64,000 bases of DNA, taken from assembly GCA_002840125.1 (NCBI GenBank), contig PGZF01000005.1, forward strand, positions 62,001 through 126,000, given 5' to 3'. This stretch comes from Gammaproteobacteria bacterium HGW-Gammaproteobacteria-15. Lineage in GTDB: Bacteria; Pseudomonadota; Gammaproteobacteria; Enterobacterales; Alteromonadaceae. A model generated the notes under the pieces. That model made no database searches. It was given only the letters and a program-made list of their open reading frames with translations, and was not told where the DNA came from. Position 1 is the stretch's first letter, and every line of letters starts with the position of its first letter. The translations under genes and the position numbers were made by a program. This document shows, one piece after another, positions 44,014 through 52,911 of this stretch.

Positions 44014-44202
44014 ATGACCACGTTAATTACCATTTTAGCCCTGCTGTTTGCCGCGCTGTTTATTCTGGTTACGCTGGCTGAAAAATATGGCAGCCGCGAC
44101 ACAGAAAAAACCGCCAAACTCAGCCGTTATATTATTCCGCTGATGATTGCACTGGTGGCGGCACAGGTGATCCGCTTTGTGTTTTTCCCCGAACACGGCT
44201 AA
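44014..44202 (+). CDS. Small membrane protein, unknown
   Basis: 62 residues from MTTLITILALLFAALFILVT, with CGGAG upstream. Two hydrophobic helices (about 4-22 and 40-56) are joined by a charged loop (AEKYGSRDTEKTAKLSRY). I do not recognise the family. Its last 71 bp overlap, tail to tail, the hydrophilic C-terminus of the RND pump gene on the other strand, so both stop codons lie inside the neighbouring frame. Confidence 0.6.
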   Translation: MTTLITILALLFAALFILVTLAEKYGSRDTEKTAKLSRYIIPLMIALVAAQVIRFVFFPEHG

Positions 44203-47200
44203 GCACCGTTATCAGCAGCGCCGGTAAAAATGTCAGGCTGATCAGCGTAGAAAACAACAAACCACAGAGCACAATAATACCGACGCCGCGATACAGCTCG
44301 GTGCCCTCACCGGGAATAAGCACCAGCGGCGCCAAACCGAAAACGGTGGTAGCGGTAGACATTAATATCGGCCGCAGCCGCGTTGCCACCGCCTGCAGCA
44401 CAGCGTCGGTTACCGCCATCTTGCCACTACGCAGGTTATTGCGGCTTTGATCGACTATTAAAATCGGGTTATTAACCACGGTACCCAGCAGAATTAAAAA
44501 GCCAAGCATGGTAATCATATCAAACGGCTGATGAAAACCGCCCAGCCCCACCAGCGCCAAAGCACTGCTGACACCGTTAACGGCCGCCAGGCCAACCAAA
44601 GCGCCGGCCAGCCCCAGCGGCACAGTAGCCAGAATAAACAGCGGGTAACCCCAGTGGGTGAAAATGGCCACCAGCAGCAGGTAAATTAATACAATGGCGA
44701 TAACAAAGTTGCTGCCCAGGGCGGCTTTGGTTTCATCCAGTTGATCAGAGGCACCGGAGATATCCAGTGTAACACCGCTGGCGATCGCGCCATCGCGCTG
44801 TAACTGCGGCACCAGTTGTTGCTGCACTATAGCCACGGCGGTTTCCAGTGCTACCTCACGTGGCGGCACTATATACAGCGTTACAGTACGGCGGCCGTCA
44901 ACCCGGCGCAGGGTGTCACTGTCGGCTACCTCAACCAGATCGGCCAGGCTGTTAAGCGGCAATATGGCACCCTGTGGCGTTAGTACCGGTGTTTGCGCCA
45001 GCCTGGACAGGCTTTGCTCGGCGCCGGCGCTGCTAAACAGAAAAATATCGACTTTATCATCGGCCAGAAAAAACTCATCAACAAAGGCGCCATCACTAAG
45101 TGCCGATACGGCAAAGCCAAAATCGGCGGCGCTAAAATTAAGCTCTGCCAAACGCTGCCAGCGCGGGCGGATTTCTATCAGCGGCTGATCCAGGGATAAC
45201 GACGATGGCTCTGAGCTTAGCTGCGGGTTATCAAATAATTGGCCTGCCGCTACATAGGCGGCATCTGCGGTGGCATATAAGCTGGCTAAATCCGGCCCGG
45301 AAATATCCAGCGCCACGGCACGGGTGCCGCCGTCATTGCTGCTGATAATAGAGCCGCGCGCCGAAAACGCCCGCATACCAGGATACTGGCGGAATTTCCC
45401 GGTTATGGCGTCCATCATGGCGCCAATATCCTGCGACCGGGTCGGTTCGCTCATTACCCAAATCCGCCCTACCGATACACTAAGCGAATAATACTGCAGC
45501 GACGGCATAGTGGTTTCACCGCGGTCAAATAACGCCGGATCAGCATTGACCTGTGCCGTCAGATAAGTGCGGATCTCCTTCGCTATCTCTGCCATTTCCG
45601 ACAGGTTATAACCGGGCGGCGCTATCATTGACGAAAAGGCTTTTGGCTCTTCGCCCTCGGGTAAATACTCGGCCGGTGGCATTAAATACCAGGCAGCGCC
45701 CAGTGTTAATAGCGCGGTAAGTGCCAATACCAGGCCACGGCGCAGCCGGGTACAGATAAGCGCCTGTACCAGGCGTAATATAGCGCCGGGTGTCAGGCTC
45801 TGGCTGTCTTCCTGCGCGTTGTCCTGATGCATACTGTCTTGGTGCATAGCTGCGCTTTTACCAAAACCCAGCCGGGCAATCGCTGCCGGCACCACAAATA
45901 CCGCCACCAGCATAGAAGCGATAATGGCTGCCGCAATGGCAATGGCGATATCGGAGTACAGCTGGCCGGCTTCCTGCTCGACAAATAAAATCGGCATAAA
46001 TACCAGTACCGTTGTCAGCGTTGAGGCCAGCACGGCAGGCCAGACATCACGCACACCGGCAATAGCGCCTTCAATGCGGTCCAGGCCGCGCCTTCGTGCC
46101 TGCTCAATGCTTTCCAGCACCACTATGGTGTTATCGACTGTCATGCCGATAGCAAAAGCAACACCGGCCAGCGAAATAACATTTATAGTGCGGCCAAACG
46201 CCAGCAGGCCTAAAAACGCCGCTATGGTACAAATGGGTATGCCAATCACCCCCACCAGCGTAGCGCGGCCAGAGCGTAAAAACAGATACATTACTAAGGT
46301 TGCCAGCGAGGCGCCCAAAGCAAGGTTAACCCAGACATTGGCGATGGAGTCTTCAACATAGCGTACGTCGTCGCCTATCAGCATCAGTTGCAGGCCGTTA
46401 GGAGCCAGCATATCGCGGTTAATTTGCTCCACCACCTGCAGCATACCCTGCTTAATGTTAATAACATTAGAGCCGGGCTCACGCCGCACCGACAACCCCA
46501 GTGTTTGTTCGCCATCGGCAAACGACAGATTACGTACTTCAAAGTGGTCCAGCACTATGGTTGCGACATCTTTTAGCCGCACCTGATTATCGCCCTGCTG
46601 GGTAAGAATAAGGTTTTCCAGCTCGTCGATACGGTCAAAGCGGCCCACCATCCGCAGCAAATAGCGGCGCTTACCGCTGTCGATATCGCCGGCCGAGCTG
46701 TCACGGTTGCGCGCGCGGATAGCGTCACGCACGTCGGTCAGGCTAATGCCGCGCTGCGCCAGCCTGGCCGGGTCAACCAATACCTGTACCTGACGCTCGG
46801 CACCGCCGCTAACGCCTACTTCTGACACGCCTGGCACCCGTTCCATTTGCGGCCGCACATAGTCTTCGGCGTAATCGCGCAGCATATCCATATCCAGTTT
46901 CAGCGGGTTGCCGCTTAGTGGCATCAGACGAAAATACATAAAGGCATTGCTGGAGTATGAGCTGCTAAATAAGCGCGGCTGGTCAACGTTTTCCGGGTAA
47001 GCCGACACCTGGCTTAGTGCATTGCTGACACGGATCAGCGCTTCGTTTACGTCTACCCCAAACGGAAACTCCAGCTCTACTTCAGCCGAGCCGGTACTGG
47101 CGCGCGATACCATGCGCTTTAAATTTGGCAGGGTGCGTAAATAACGCTCCTGCTCAATCAGAATTTCTTTTTCTACATCCTGTGGCGTGGCGCCGGGCCA

Positions 47201-47344
47201 GCCGGTTACCACACTGATGGTACGCACTTCCAGATCGGGGATCATCTGCACCGGAATGCGCAGCGCCGCGACGATGCCCAGTACACACATAATTAATACC
47301 GCTACGGTAAGAATAGTGCCACGGCGAATACCGGCTTCCAGCAT
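44132..47344 (-). CDS. RND family efflux transporter, second system
   Basis: 1070 residues, start MLEAGIRRGTILTVAVLIMC. It has the full RND layout with two porter domains and twelve membrane helices. TM4 reads GMTVDNTIVVLESIEQARRR: the second aspartate of the AcrB pair is Asn. A His-rich insertion (MHQDSMHQDNAQEDSQ, about 500-520) sits in the cytoplasmic loop between the halves. TM10 reads LGTVVNNPILIVDQSRNNLR. These features set it apart from the HAE1 pump at 10 kb. The substrate is unknown. The adaptor gene precedes it by 3 bp; no outer membrane channel gene is adjacent. Confidence 0.93.
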   Translation of the reverse strand: MLEAGIRRGTILTVAVLIMCVLGIVAALRIPVQMIPDLEVRTISVVTGWPGATPQDVEKEILIEQERYLRTLPNLKRMVSRASTGSAEVELEFPFGVDVNEALIRVSNALSQVSAYPENVDQPRLFSSSYSSNAFMYFRLMPLSGNPLKLDMDMLRDYAEDYVRPQMERVPGVSEVGVSGGAERQVQVLVDPARLAQRGISLTDVRDAIRARNRDSSAGDIDSGKRRYLLRMVGRFDRIDELENLILTQQGDNQVRLKDVATIVLDHFEVRNLSFADGEQTLGLSVRREPGSNVINIKQGMLQVVEQINRDMLAPNGLQLMLIGDDVRYVEDSIANVWVNLALGASLATLVMYLFLRSGRATLVGVIGIPICTIAAFLGLLAFGRTINVISLAGVAFAIGMTVDNTIVVLESIEQARRRGLDRIEGAIAGVRDVWPAVLASTLTTVLVFMPILFVEQEAGQLYSDIAIAIAAAIIASMLVAVFVVPAAIARLGFGKSAAMHQDSMHQDNAQEDSQSLTPGAILRLVQALICTRLRRGLVLALTALLTLGAAWYLMPPAEYLPEGEEPKAFSSMIAPPGYNLSEMAEIAKEIRTYLTAQVNADPALFDRGETTMPSLQYYSLSVSVGRIWVMSEPTRSQDIGAMMDAITGKFRQYPGMRAFSARGSIISSNDGGTRAVALDISGPDLASLYATADAAYVAAGQLFDNPQLSSEPSSLSLDQPLIEIRPRWQRLAELNFSAADFGFAVSALSDGAFVDEFFLADDKVDIFLFSSAGAEQSLSRLAQTPVLTPQGAILPLNSLADLVEVADSDTLRRVDGRRTVTLYIVPPREVALETAVAIVQQQLVPQLQRDGAIASGVTLDISGASDQLDETKAALGSNFVIAIVLIYLLLVAIFTHWGYPLFILATVPLGLAGALVGLAAVNGVSSALALVGLGGFHQPFDMITMLGFLILLGTVVNNPILIVDQSRNNLRSGKMAVTDAVLQAVATRLRPILMSTATTVFGLAPLVLIPGEGTELYRGVGIIVLCGLLFSTLISLTFLPALLITVLSRVRGKTQSGSPVPPPVQSSAE

Positions 47345-47347
47345 GGC

Positions 47348-48409
47348 TTACTCCTTATCGTCGCTAAGCACGCGCACAGCCTGGCCTTCACGCAGTGTTT
47401 CATTGCCGCGTACCACTACCGCTTGCCCTTTCGGCAGGCCGGACAAAATTTCCACCCCCTGCTCACTGTTGCGGCCCAGCGTAACGTTGTGGCGGTAGGC
47501 TTTATTATCGCGGATAGCAAACAGGCTGAAATTACCGTCCGGGTGGCGTAGTAAAGCATCGGGTGGCACCACCAGTACTGTGGCGTCATCACGCTCAAAA
47601 TAAAAGGTCGCACTGGCAGAGGTACCCGGCAGCAACGCCTGTTGCTCGTCAGTTACTTCAAGCCGGGCCAGAAAACTGCGGGCACTGCTGCTACCCACCG
47701 GCACCGTGGCCAGCAGTTTCGCACTGAGTTTGTCGCCGGGCAGCATATCGGCGCGTACTTCAATACGGCGCAGTGCCGACAGCGCGGCAAAATATTCCTG
47801 CGGTACCTGTACATCCAGCAATAGCGGCGTAAGGCTGACCAGTTGCAACACCGGCGTACCCAAAGCCACCCATTCCCCTAAGTCGGTAGTGCGCTGGGCA
47901 ATAACACCGGCAAAAGGCGCGGTAAGAGTATGGCGGGCAACGATTTCCTGCTGTTGCTGCGCAGCAGCCTTCGCCTGTTGCAGCATGGCATCGGCCTCGG
48001 CCAGTGCGGCCTGGCGCAGGCTTAATTCGGTTTGTGGAAAGAGTTGTTGTTCGGTCAGTTTTTCTGCTTCGGTTACCAGGCGCAGGCGCTCGGTTTGCAG
48101 CACCTGGGCCGCACTTAAGGCAGCCTGACGCTGCGCCAACTCGTGCTGTGCCACGGCGGTATCCAGTTTCAGTAGCGGCTGGCCTTTTTTAACCGTACTG
48201 CCGGCATCAACCAGCAATTCGGCCACTAAACCGGCAGCGCGGCTGGATAAGCTGGCGTCCTGCCGGGCGGTTAAACTACCGCTGAGTACCAGTTGCTCTG
48301 ACAGGCCTTTTTCCTGCGGCATGGCTACCCTTACCGGCACTTGCTCCTGAGCCTGCACCGTTACTGACACTATATTGCAAAGCAAAGCTGCTGCTATCAA
48401 CCAACGCAT
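47348..48409 (-). CDS. RND efflux periplasmic adaptor, second system
   Basis: 353 residues with a cleavable signal peptide (MRWLIAAALLCNIVSVTVQA). The lipoyl halves are LSSRAAGLVAELLVDAGSTV and KGQPLLKLDTAVAQHELAQR, with a long alpha hairpin between (about 80-150) and then TAPFAGVIAQRTTDLGEWVA. It is not a lipoprotein, unlike the adaptor at 13.3 kb. The pump gene follows within 3 bp. A Fur-like palindrome lies 17 bp before its start, so iron may control the pair. Confidence 0.92.
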   Translation of the reverse strand: MRWLIAAALLCNIVSVTVQAQEQVPVRVAMPQEKGLSEQLVLSGSLTARQDASLSSRAAGLVAELLVDAGSTVKKGQPLLKLDTAVAQHELAQRQAALSAAQVLQTERLRLVTEAEKLTEQQLFPQTELSLRQAALAEADAMLQQAKAAAQQQQEIVARHTLTAPFAGVIAQRTTDLGEWVALGTPVLQLVSLTPLLLDVQVPQEYFAALSALRRIEVRADMLPGDKLSAKLLATVPVGSSSARSFLARLEVTDEQQALLPGTSASATFYFERDDATVLVVPPDALLRHPDGNFSLFAIRDNKAYRHNVTLGRNSEQGVEILSGLPKGQAVVVRGNETLREGQAVRVLSDDKE

Positions 48410-48426
48410 AACGCATCCTAACCAAA

Positions 48427-48441
48427 TAAGAATTATTCTTA
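48427..48441. promoter_or_regulatory. Fur-box-like 7-1-7 palindrome
   Basis: TAAGAAT-T-ATTCTTA is a perfect inverted repeat with the spacing of the Fur site (TGATAAT-n-ATTATCA) and matches it at five of seven positions per arm. It lies 17 bp upstream of the adaptor start codon. Confidence 0.5.
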
Positions 48442-48501
48442 ATAAGCTAAGGAGTATGCCGCAAAGTGTGGTTTAGATCACTTTTTTTGTTAGCGATACT
48501 T

Positions 48502-49323
48502 TTACTGCCAGCTAAGCGGGTTCAGCCGGTAAAAGCGGCTTAACTGCTGATACAGCTGCGGGTGCAGCGCAGATAGCTGCTGCGGCTGTTCAAAAAACAC
48601 TTCGCTGATCACTGCAAAAAACTCGGCCGGGTTAGTGGCGCCGTAGTGATCAAACAAACTGCCCTCACCTTTTACTGCCTGCAGTTGCAAGGTGTTGAAT
48701 TCGGCTGCCATAATGCCAGACCACTGCTGATAGTCGCTGCTGCGTTCAAGTAATGGTGCGCCATTGGCAATGCCTTTTTCCTGATCCAACTGATGGGCAA
48801 ACTCATGGATCACCACATTGCGGCCATCACAAGGGTTGGCGGCACCGTTTAGCGTGTCGGCCCAGCTTAAAATAACCTTGCCCAGGCCCCAGGATTCGCC
48901 CGACAGCACCCGGCGCTGTTCATGCATAACCCCGGCGCTGTCTGCACTGTTACCACTTACCACAAAAGCGGCCGGATACAGCAGAATTTGTTTTAGTTTC
49001 GGGTAGTAGTAATCCGGCCGGTTTAGCAACAATAAGCAGGCCTGCGCGGCTATGGTTACACGCATTTCATCGGTAACGGTTAAACCTTCACAGCCGATAA
49101 ATTGTTTTTCGGCAACAAATACCTGAATATGCTTTTTCAGTTGCAGCTGTAAATCGGCCGGTAAGGCGCGAAAATAAGGCAGGCGGCGTTTTAAAATATC
49201 ACGCCAGGGCGCCGGAAAGGGTTTGGCCATCAGTTGTTTGCGTTTATAACGCTGCCAGTACGGCGATAATAGCACCAGCGCGATGATCGCTGCGCCCAGT
49301 AACACTGTAATCAGGATAGCCAA
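48502..49323 (-). CDS. mtfA: MtfA family zinc peptidase
   Basis: 273 residues. An N-terminal hydrophobic segment (about 3-20) is followed by the MtfA domain: PFPAPWRDILKRRLPYFRAL at the start, then CEGLTVTDEMRVTIAAQACLLLLN and the zinc motif NVVIHEFAHQLDQEKG. In E. coli MtfA binds the Mlc repressor and has aminopeptidase activity. The membrane helix distinguishes this form from E. coli MtfA. It is a single gene. Confidence 0.92.
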   Translation of the reverse strand: MAILITVLLGAAIIALVLLSPYWQRYKRKQLMAKPFPAPWRDILKRRLPYFRALPADLQLQLKKHIQVFVAEKQFIGCEGLTVTDEMRVTIAAQACLLLLNRPDYYYPKLKQILLYPAAFVVSGNSADSAGVMHEQRRVLSGESWGLGKVILSWADTLNGAANPCDGRNVVIHEFAHQLDQEKGIANGAPLLERSSDYQQWSGIMAAEFNTLQLQAVKGEGSLFDHYGATNPAEFFAVISEVFFEQPQQLSALHPQLYQQLSRFYRLNPLSWQ

Positions 49324-49505
49324 GCTTCACCTCAAACTAAGGCAACGGTATGCTGCCAGCACTATGCTGCAAGTTTATTGCTACCAGCTTAATGTGGCGT
49401 CGTGGTTGGTTTTTCAAGTTCGGCAGGCTGTAGCCAACAAACCGCCATAGCAGAACTTTGTACCGGCAGTGGCCTCTAATGGCAGTAATTAATAAAGGAC
49501 ATTCA

Positions 49506-49967
49506 ATGTTTCAGTTATTTAAAACCTTGCTTGATAAAGTAAATGATGGCTTGTCTGCTCCGGCCGCCAGCAAAACAACTTATGGCCTGACAGAAGCCGA
49601 ACTGGCTTGTGTGTCGTTAATGCTGATGGTGGCACACGCTGACTTTAGCAGCAGTAATGAAGAACTGGCGTTGGCAGAGCAGTATGTAAAACGTGAATTT
49701 AACTTGTCCGGGGCCGACACTAAAGCGGTAGTAGCACTGGCTGAACAGCAGGCCAAAGACGCTACCTCGCTGCACCAGTTTACCGCGCAGTTAAAACAAC
49801 TGAGTTATGAAGCCAGGCTGGCGCTGGTCGATAGCTTATGGCAGCAGGCATACGCCGACGGTGTGCTGGACCCGAATGAAGAGGCTATGCTGCGTAAAAT
49901 TGCCGATTTATTGTTTATCCGCCACGGTGATTATATTCAGGCCAAGCTGGCTGTGTGTGGCGCTTGA
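49506..49967 (+). CDS. TerB-like helical protein
   Basis: 153 residues from MFQLFKTLLDKVNDGL with AAAGGA upstream. The TerB/DjlA-type helical domain is visible: LTEAELACVSLMLMVAHADF then YADGVLDPNEEAMLRKIADL, with two acidic loops that may bind metal ions. It is a single-domain cytoplasmic protein; its role is unknown. No tellurite resistance operon is nearby, so the name refers to the fold only. Confidence 0.85.
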   Translation: MFQLFKTLLDKVNDGLSAPAASKTTYGLTEAELACVSLMLMVAHADFSSSNEELALAEQYVKREFNLSGADTKAVVALAEQQAKDATSLHQFTAQLKQLSYEARLALVDSLWQQAYADGVLDPNEEAMLRKIADLLFIRHGDYIQAKLAVCGA

Positions 49968-49985
49968 GATAAGATAAATGCTTAA

Positions 49986-50090
49986 CCGCCAACCGGCTTG
50001 CTCACACCAACACGCCGTAAATATGTCCCTATAGGCTCGATTCAGGCATCCATGCCTTCAACGGTTGGTTTAGAGCAAGCCGGTTGGCGG
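49986..50090. repeat. 105-bp element with perfect 18-bp inverted ends
   Basis: CCGCCAACCGGCTTGCTC (49986-50003) and its exact complement (50073-50090) enclose CGCCGTAAATATGTCCCTAT AGGCTCG and a short GGCAT/ATGCC hairpin. The inner wording resembles dispersed intergenic repeats of Rheinheimera-like genomes. It sits between the TerB-like gene and a convergent small gene and could act as a terminator. Confidence 0.8.
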
Positions 50091-50118
50091 CAGTATTCAT
50101 TATGAATGATTCAGCCGG

Positions 50119-50427
50119 TTAATCTTCCCGCTTACGCAGTACTTCGCCTTCAATTACACTGCGGGGCTGCTCTGCTGATTGGTCTGCGTTGCCGGTACCG
50201 GCTTGCTGGCGTTGCTGCCAGGCTTTAATTTTAGCGCGATGACGAAACAGCAGTATCGGAATTAAAATCCAGCTTAGTAGCAGCATAAACACCAAAATAG
50301 CCGCACCGGCCAGCAACATCAGCCCCAGTATTAACCAGGCCAGTAAGCGCTGCAGCGGGCCTGCACTCTGGCGCCGGGCAAACATTTGCTGCCACTGACT
50401 ACCCTGCTGTTTAAACGATGAAAACAT
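50119..50427 (-). CDS. Small membrane protein, unknown
   Basis: 102 residues. A basic N-terminus is followed by a hydrophobic stretch (LLAWLILGLMLLAGAAILVF MLLLSWILIPILLF, two helices or one long one) and a Gln-rich soluble tail ending RSVIEGEVLRKRED. I do not recognise it. It is convergent with the TerB-like gene, and the 18-bp inverted repeat lies between the two. Confidence 0.65.
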   Translation of the reverse strand: MFSSFKQQGSQWQQMFARRQSAGPLQRLLAWLILGLMLLAGAAILVFMLLLSWILIPILLFRHRAKIKAWQQRQQAGTGNADQSAEQPRSVIEGEVLRKRED

Positions 50428-50559
50428 AATTACCTCAATTCAGGCCTTAGCGCACAAGTATACAGCCTTAGTGTGGGTGATGGCACTGAAGTTCAACCCC
50501 GGCCCGGTTAACCGGCTGCTATACTTGGGGCCAGCTACAAGACACTGTGGATCAAGGAT

Positions 50560-51732
50560 ATGTTCTTAGCTTTGTCACTCAGCACCTTACTACTAGCTTC
50601 TGACGTTGGCGCTGCGGTGCTGCTGGGCACCAATGTGCCAGCTAACAGTGCCAGCAGTAGCCATCAGCAAATTAACTGTATTATGCAGCAAACCCAGCAG
50701 CCTTATAAGTTATTACCCATGCCGTGGCGCCGGGCCAAACAAGAAGTAAAAATGGGCCGTATTGACGGTTACTTTACCGCTATTCCCAACGATGAAATGA
50801 ATGATCATGCCACATTGTCGGCGCCGTTGTTTCTGGAAAACTGGTACTGGTTCTGGCATCCGCGCCATAGCGGGCCAGACAACGGCAAAGTACGCTTCGG
50901 CGCAATTTTGGGCAGCCATCAGGCTGACTGGTTTAACAGCCAAAACTACAAACTGGAAGTAGAAGTCAGTGACATTGCCCAGTTGGTGCAGTTGTTAGCC
51001 ATAGGGCGTATTGATGCCGTGCTGGCCGATCTGGAAGAGTTTACTCACACCGCCAGCCGGTTAAAACTGCCAGCCGATCAGTTTGAGCAACGCTTTTTTC
51101 GTTACGTGCCGCTGGGAGTGTATTTTTCGCAGTTGCGCTTACAACAAAAACCGGGGTTTATGCGCCACTTTAATGCTGCCGTGCATTTATGTGCTTCTGC
51201 GCCTTTTGCGCTGGCGCAGAGCGAGCAGCAACAAATTCTCACCTTGCTGCTTGGCAGCGTACAACAGCTGGCCCGCGACAGAACCTTGCTCGATGCAGTA
51301 CAACAGCAAAACCGTGCAGCAATAACACTGGCACACATTCGCCAGCAAGACGCCCTTTGGCAACAACAGTTACTGCAAGGGCAAAACGAAAGCGACCTGG
51401 CGCATCAGCTGTTGCAAACTAAAGCTTCAGCCCAGCTGCGCCACTGGCAAGACAGCTACAGCGGCCTGGTGACGGAAGTGATCCTGATGGACAACCAGGG
51501 CGCCAATGTGGCTATCAGCGCAATCACAACAGACTACTGGCAAGGTGATGAAACGCCATTTCTCGGCGTGTTTGGCCAGCAAAGTGACTATTTTATCGAT
51601 GTGGTGGAATATGATCAGTCTACCCGGCGTTTTCAGGTAAAACTCAGCGTACCGCTGGTTGATGCACAACGCCGCCATATTGGCGCGCTCAGCATTGGTG
51701 TTGATGTTGAGCGCGCCCTGTCGGCAAACTGA
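50560..51732 (+). CDS. Periplasmic solute-binding-like protein fused to a Cache-like domain
   Basis: 390 residues. After a signal peptide (to about DVGAA) residues 20-235 match bacterial solute-binding family 3 (PYKLLPMPWRRAKQEVKMGR IDGYFTAIPNDEM; LLAIGRIDAVLADLEEF). A helical linker (about 240-290) is followed by a Cache/PAS-like C-terminal domain: YSGLVTEVILMDNQGANVAI, YWQGDETPFLGVFGQ, VPLVDAQRRHIGALSIGVDV. There is no membrane segment or signalling output in the protein, so it probably acts as a soluble sensor or binding partner. It converges with the ABC exporter genes. Confidence 0.75.
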   Translation: MFLALSLSTLLLASDVGAAVLLGTNVPANSASSSHQQINCIMQQTQQPYKLLPMPWRRAKQEVKMGRIDGYFTAIPNDEMNDHATLSAPLFLENWYWFWHPRHSGPDNGKVRFGAILGSHQADWFNSQNYKLEVEVSDIAQLVQLLAIGRIDAVLADLEEFTHTASRLKLPADQFEQRFFRYVPLGVYFSQLRLQQKPGFMRHFNAAVHLCASAPFALAQSEQQQILTLLLGSVQQLARDRTLLDAVQQQNRAAITLAHIRQQDALWQQQLLQGQNESDLAHQLLQTKASAQLRHWQDSYSGLVTEVILMDNQGANVAISAITTDYWQGDETPFLGVFGQQSDYFIDVVEYDQSTRRFQVKLSVPLVDAQRRHIGALSIGVDVERALSAN

Positions 51733-52911
51733 TTATTCGGTTTTATTACTCAGTGCCCAGCGCACTATATCGCCCCAGGACGGTTCTTTACCGTACATTT
51801 GCATACCGCGTAAAAACACCCGGCCGGCAACGCGGCGCATCCAGTAAACGGTGGCCAGCAGTAACAGTAGCGACAGCAGCGGTTGCCACCAGGGCATTGT
51901 TACCATGGCCATTTTTACCGGCATAGCCGCAAAAGACGTTAGCGGTATAAAGCTAAGCAGGGTCATCCCCATACCAGCCGGACTGTCGATAACGATAAAG
52001 GTTAATATCATTGGCAGCCAGGTAATCATCATTACCGCACTTTTACCGCTGTTGTTCGGATCATCTATCGATGCTGCTATCGCGCCCATAAAGCTGGCGC
52101 ACAACACTACGCCCAGCAGCGCAAACGGTATAAGCCACAGCACCACACTGATATCAAGCCAGCTTAAATCGACGGTTTTCTTCGCAAACAGGCTAACCAC
52201 AGCAAACGACAGCAACATCACCAAAGCCGAGGTAAGCATGGCTTTCAGGGCACTGAAACTGTGGCCCAGCACTTTGCCATCCATCCATTGCTGTGGCTTC
52301 ACTATGGCGTAAAGCTGCTCGGTTACCCGCTGCTGTTTTTCGCCGGTAATGCTTACCAGCACCTGGCCAAAGGCGGTACTTAAGCCGACAAACAGCAAAA
52401 TTAATGCACCGATGGCAATCATTTTTTCCGGGGTGTCTTTGCCTTTGTAGGCTTGGTCCAGATAGCGGGTTTCAATCTGTACCGGTTGCTCCAGCGCAAG
52501 CAGTTGTGCGCCGTCCAGCCCCATTTGTTGTGCGGCCAGATGCCGGTAATGTTTTTGCAGCACCTCGTCCAGCTGTTGCAACCATTTTTTACCGGTAACA
52601 GTATGCACAACCAGCTGACCATCGTGCAGGCTGATCACCGCATGCCAGGAGTCATCGCTTTGCATCTGCATAAGTTGTGTTTCCAGCGCTATGCCGGGGC
52701 GCTGAAACTGAAATTGCTCTGTATTCGTTATTTGCAGCTCTTGTGGCACCGCAATGCGATATTGCTGCTGGCTCTCATCGGTAAAAAAACTCCACAGTGC
52801 TATTGCAGCAATGACGGCCAGCATCAGCAAATACGACACCAGTTGCTGTTTCCATTTAAAAAAGCGTAAAAACTCCCACCTGGCCACAATTAAACTTTGC
52901 CGCGATATCAT
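51733..52911 (-). CDS. ABC-2 type transporter permease (NatB-like)
   Basis: 392 residues. One N-terminal helix (about 25-43), a periplasmic domain of about 140 residues, and five or six C-terminal helices, the layout of NatB/YhaP permeases. Motifs: EKMIAIGALILLFVGLSTAF GQVLVSITGEKQQRVTEQLY. It overlaps its ATPase gene by 4 bp (ATGA). Related systems export sodium or antimicrobial compounds; the substrate here is unknown. Confidence 0.9.
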   Translation of the reverse strand: MISRQSLIVARWEFLRFFKWKQQLVSYLLMLAVIAAIALWSFFTDESQQQYRIAVPQELQITNTEQFQFQRPGIALETQLMQMQSDDSWHAVISLHDGQLVVHTVTGKKWLQQLDEVLQKHYRHLAAQQMGLDGAQLLALEQPVQIETRYLDQAYKGKDTPEKMIAIGALILLFVGLSTAFGQVLVSITGEKQQRVTEQLYAIVKPQQWMDGKVLGHSFSALKAMLTSALVMLLSFAVVSLFAKKTVDLSWLDISVVLWLIPFALLGVVLCASFMGAIAASIDDPNNSGKSAVMMITWLPMILTFIVIDSPAGMGMTLLSFIPLTSFAAMPVKMAMVTMPWWQPLLSLLLLLATVYWMRRVAGRVFLRGMQMYGKEPSWGDIVRWALSNKTE

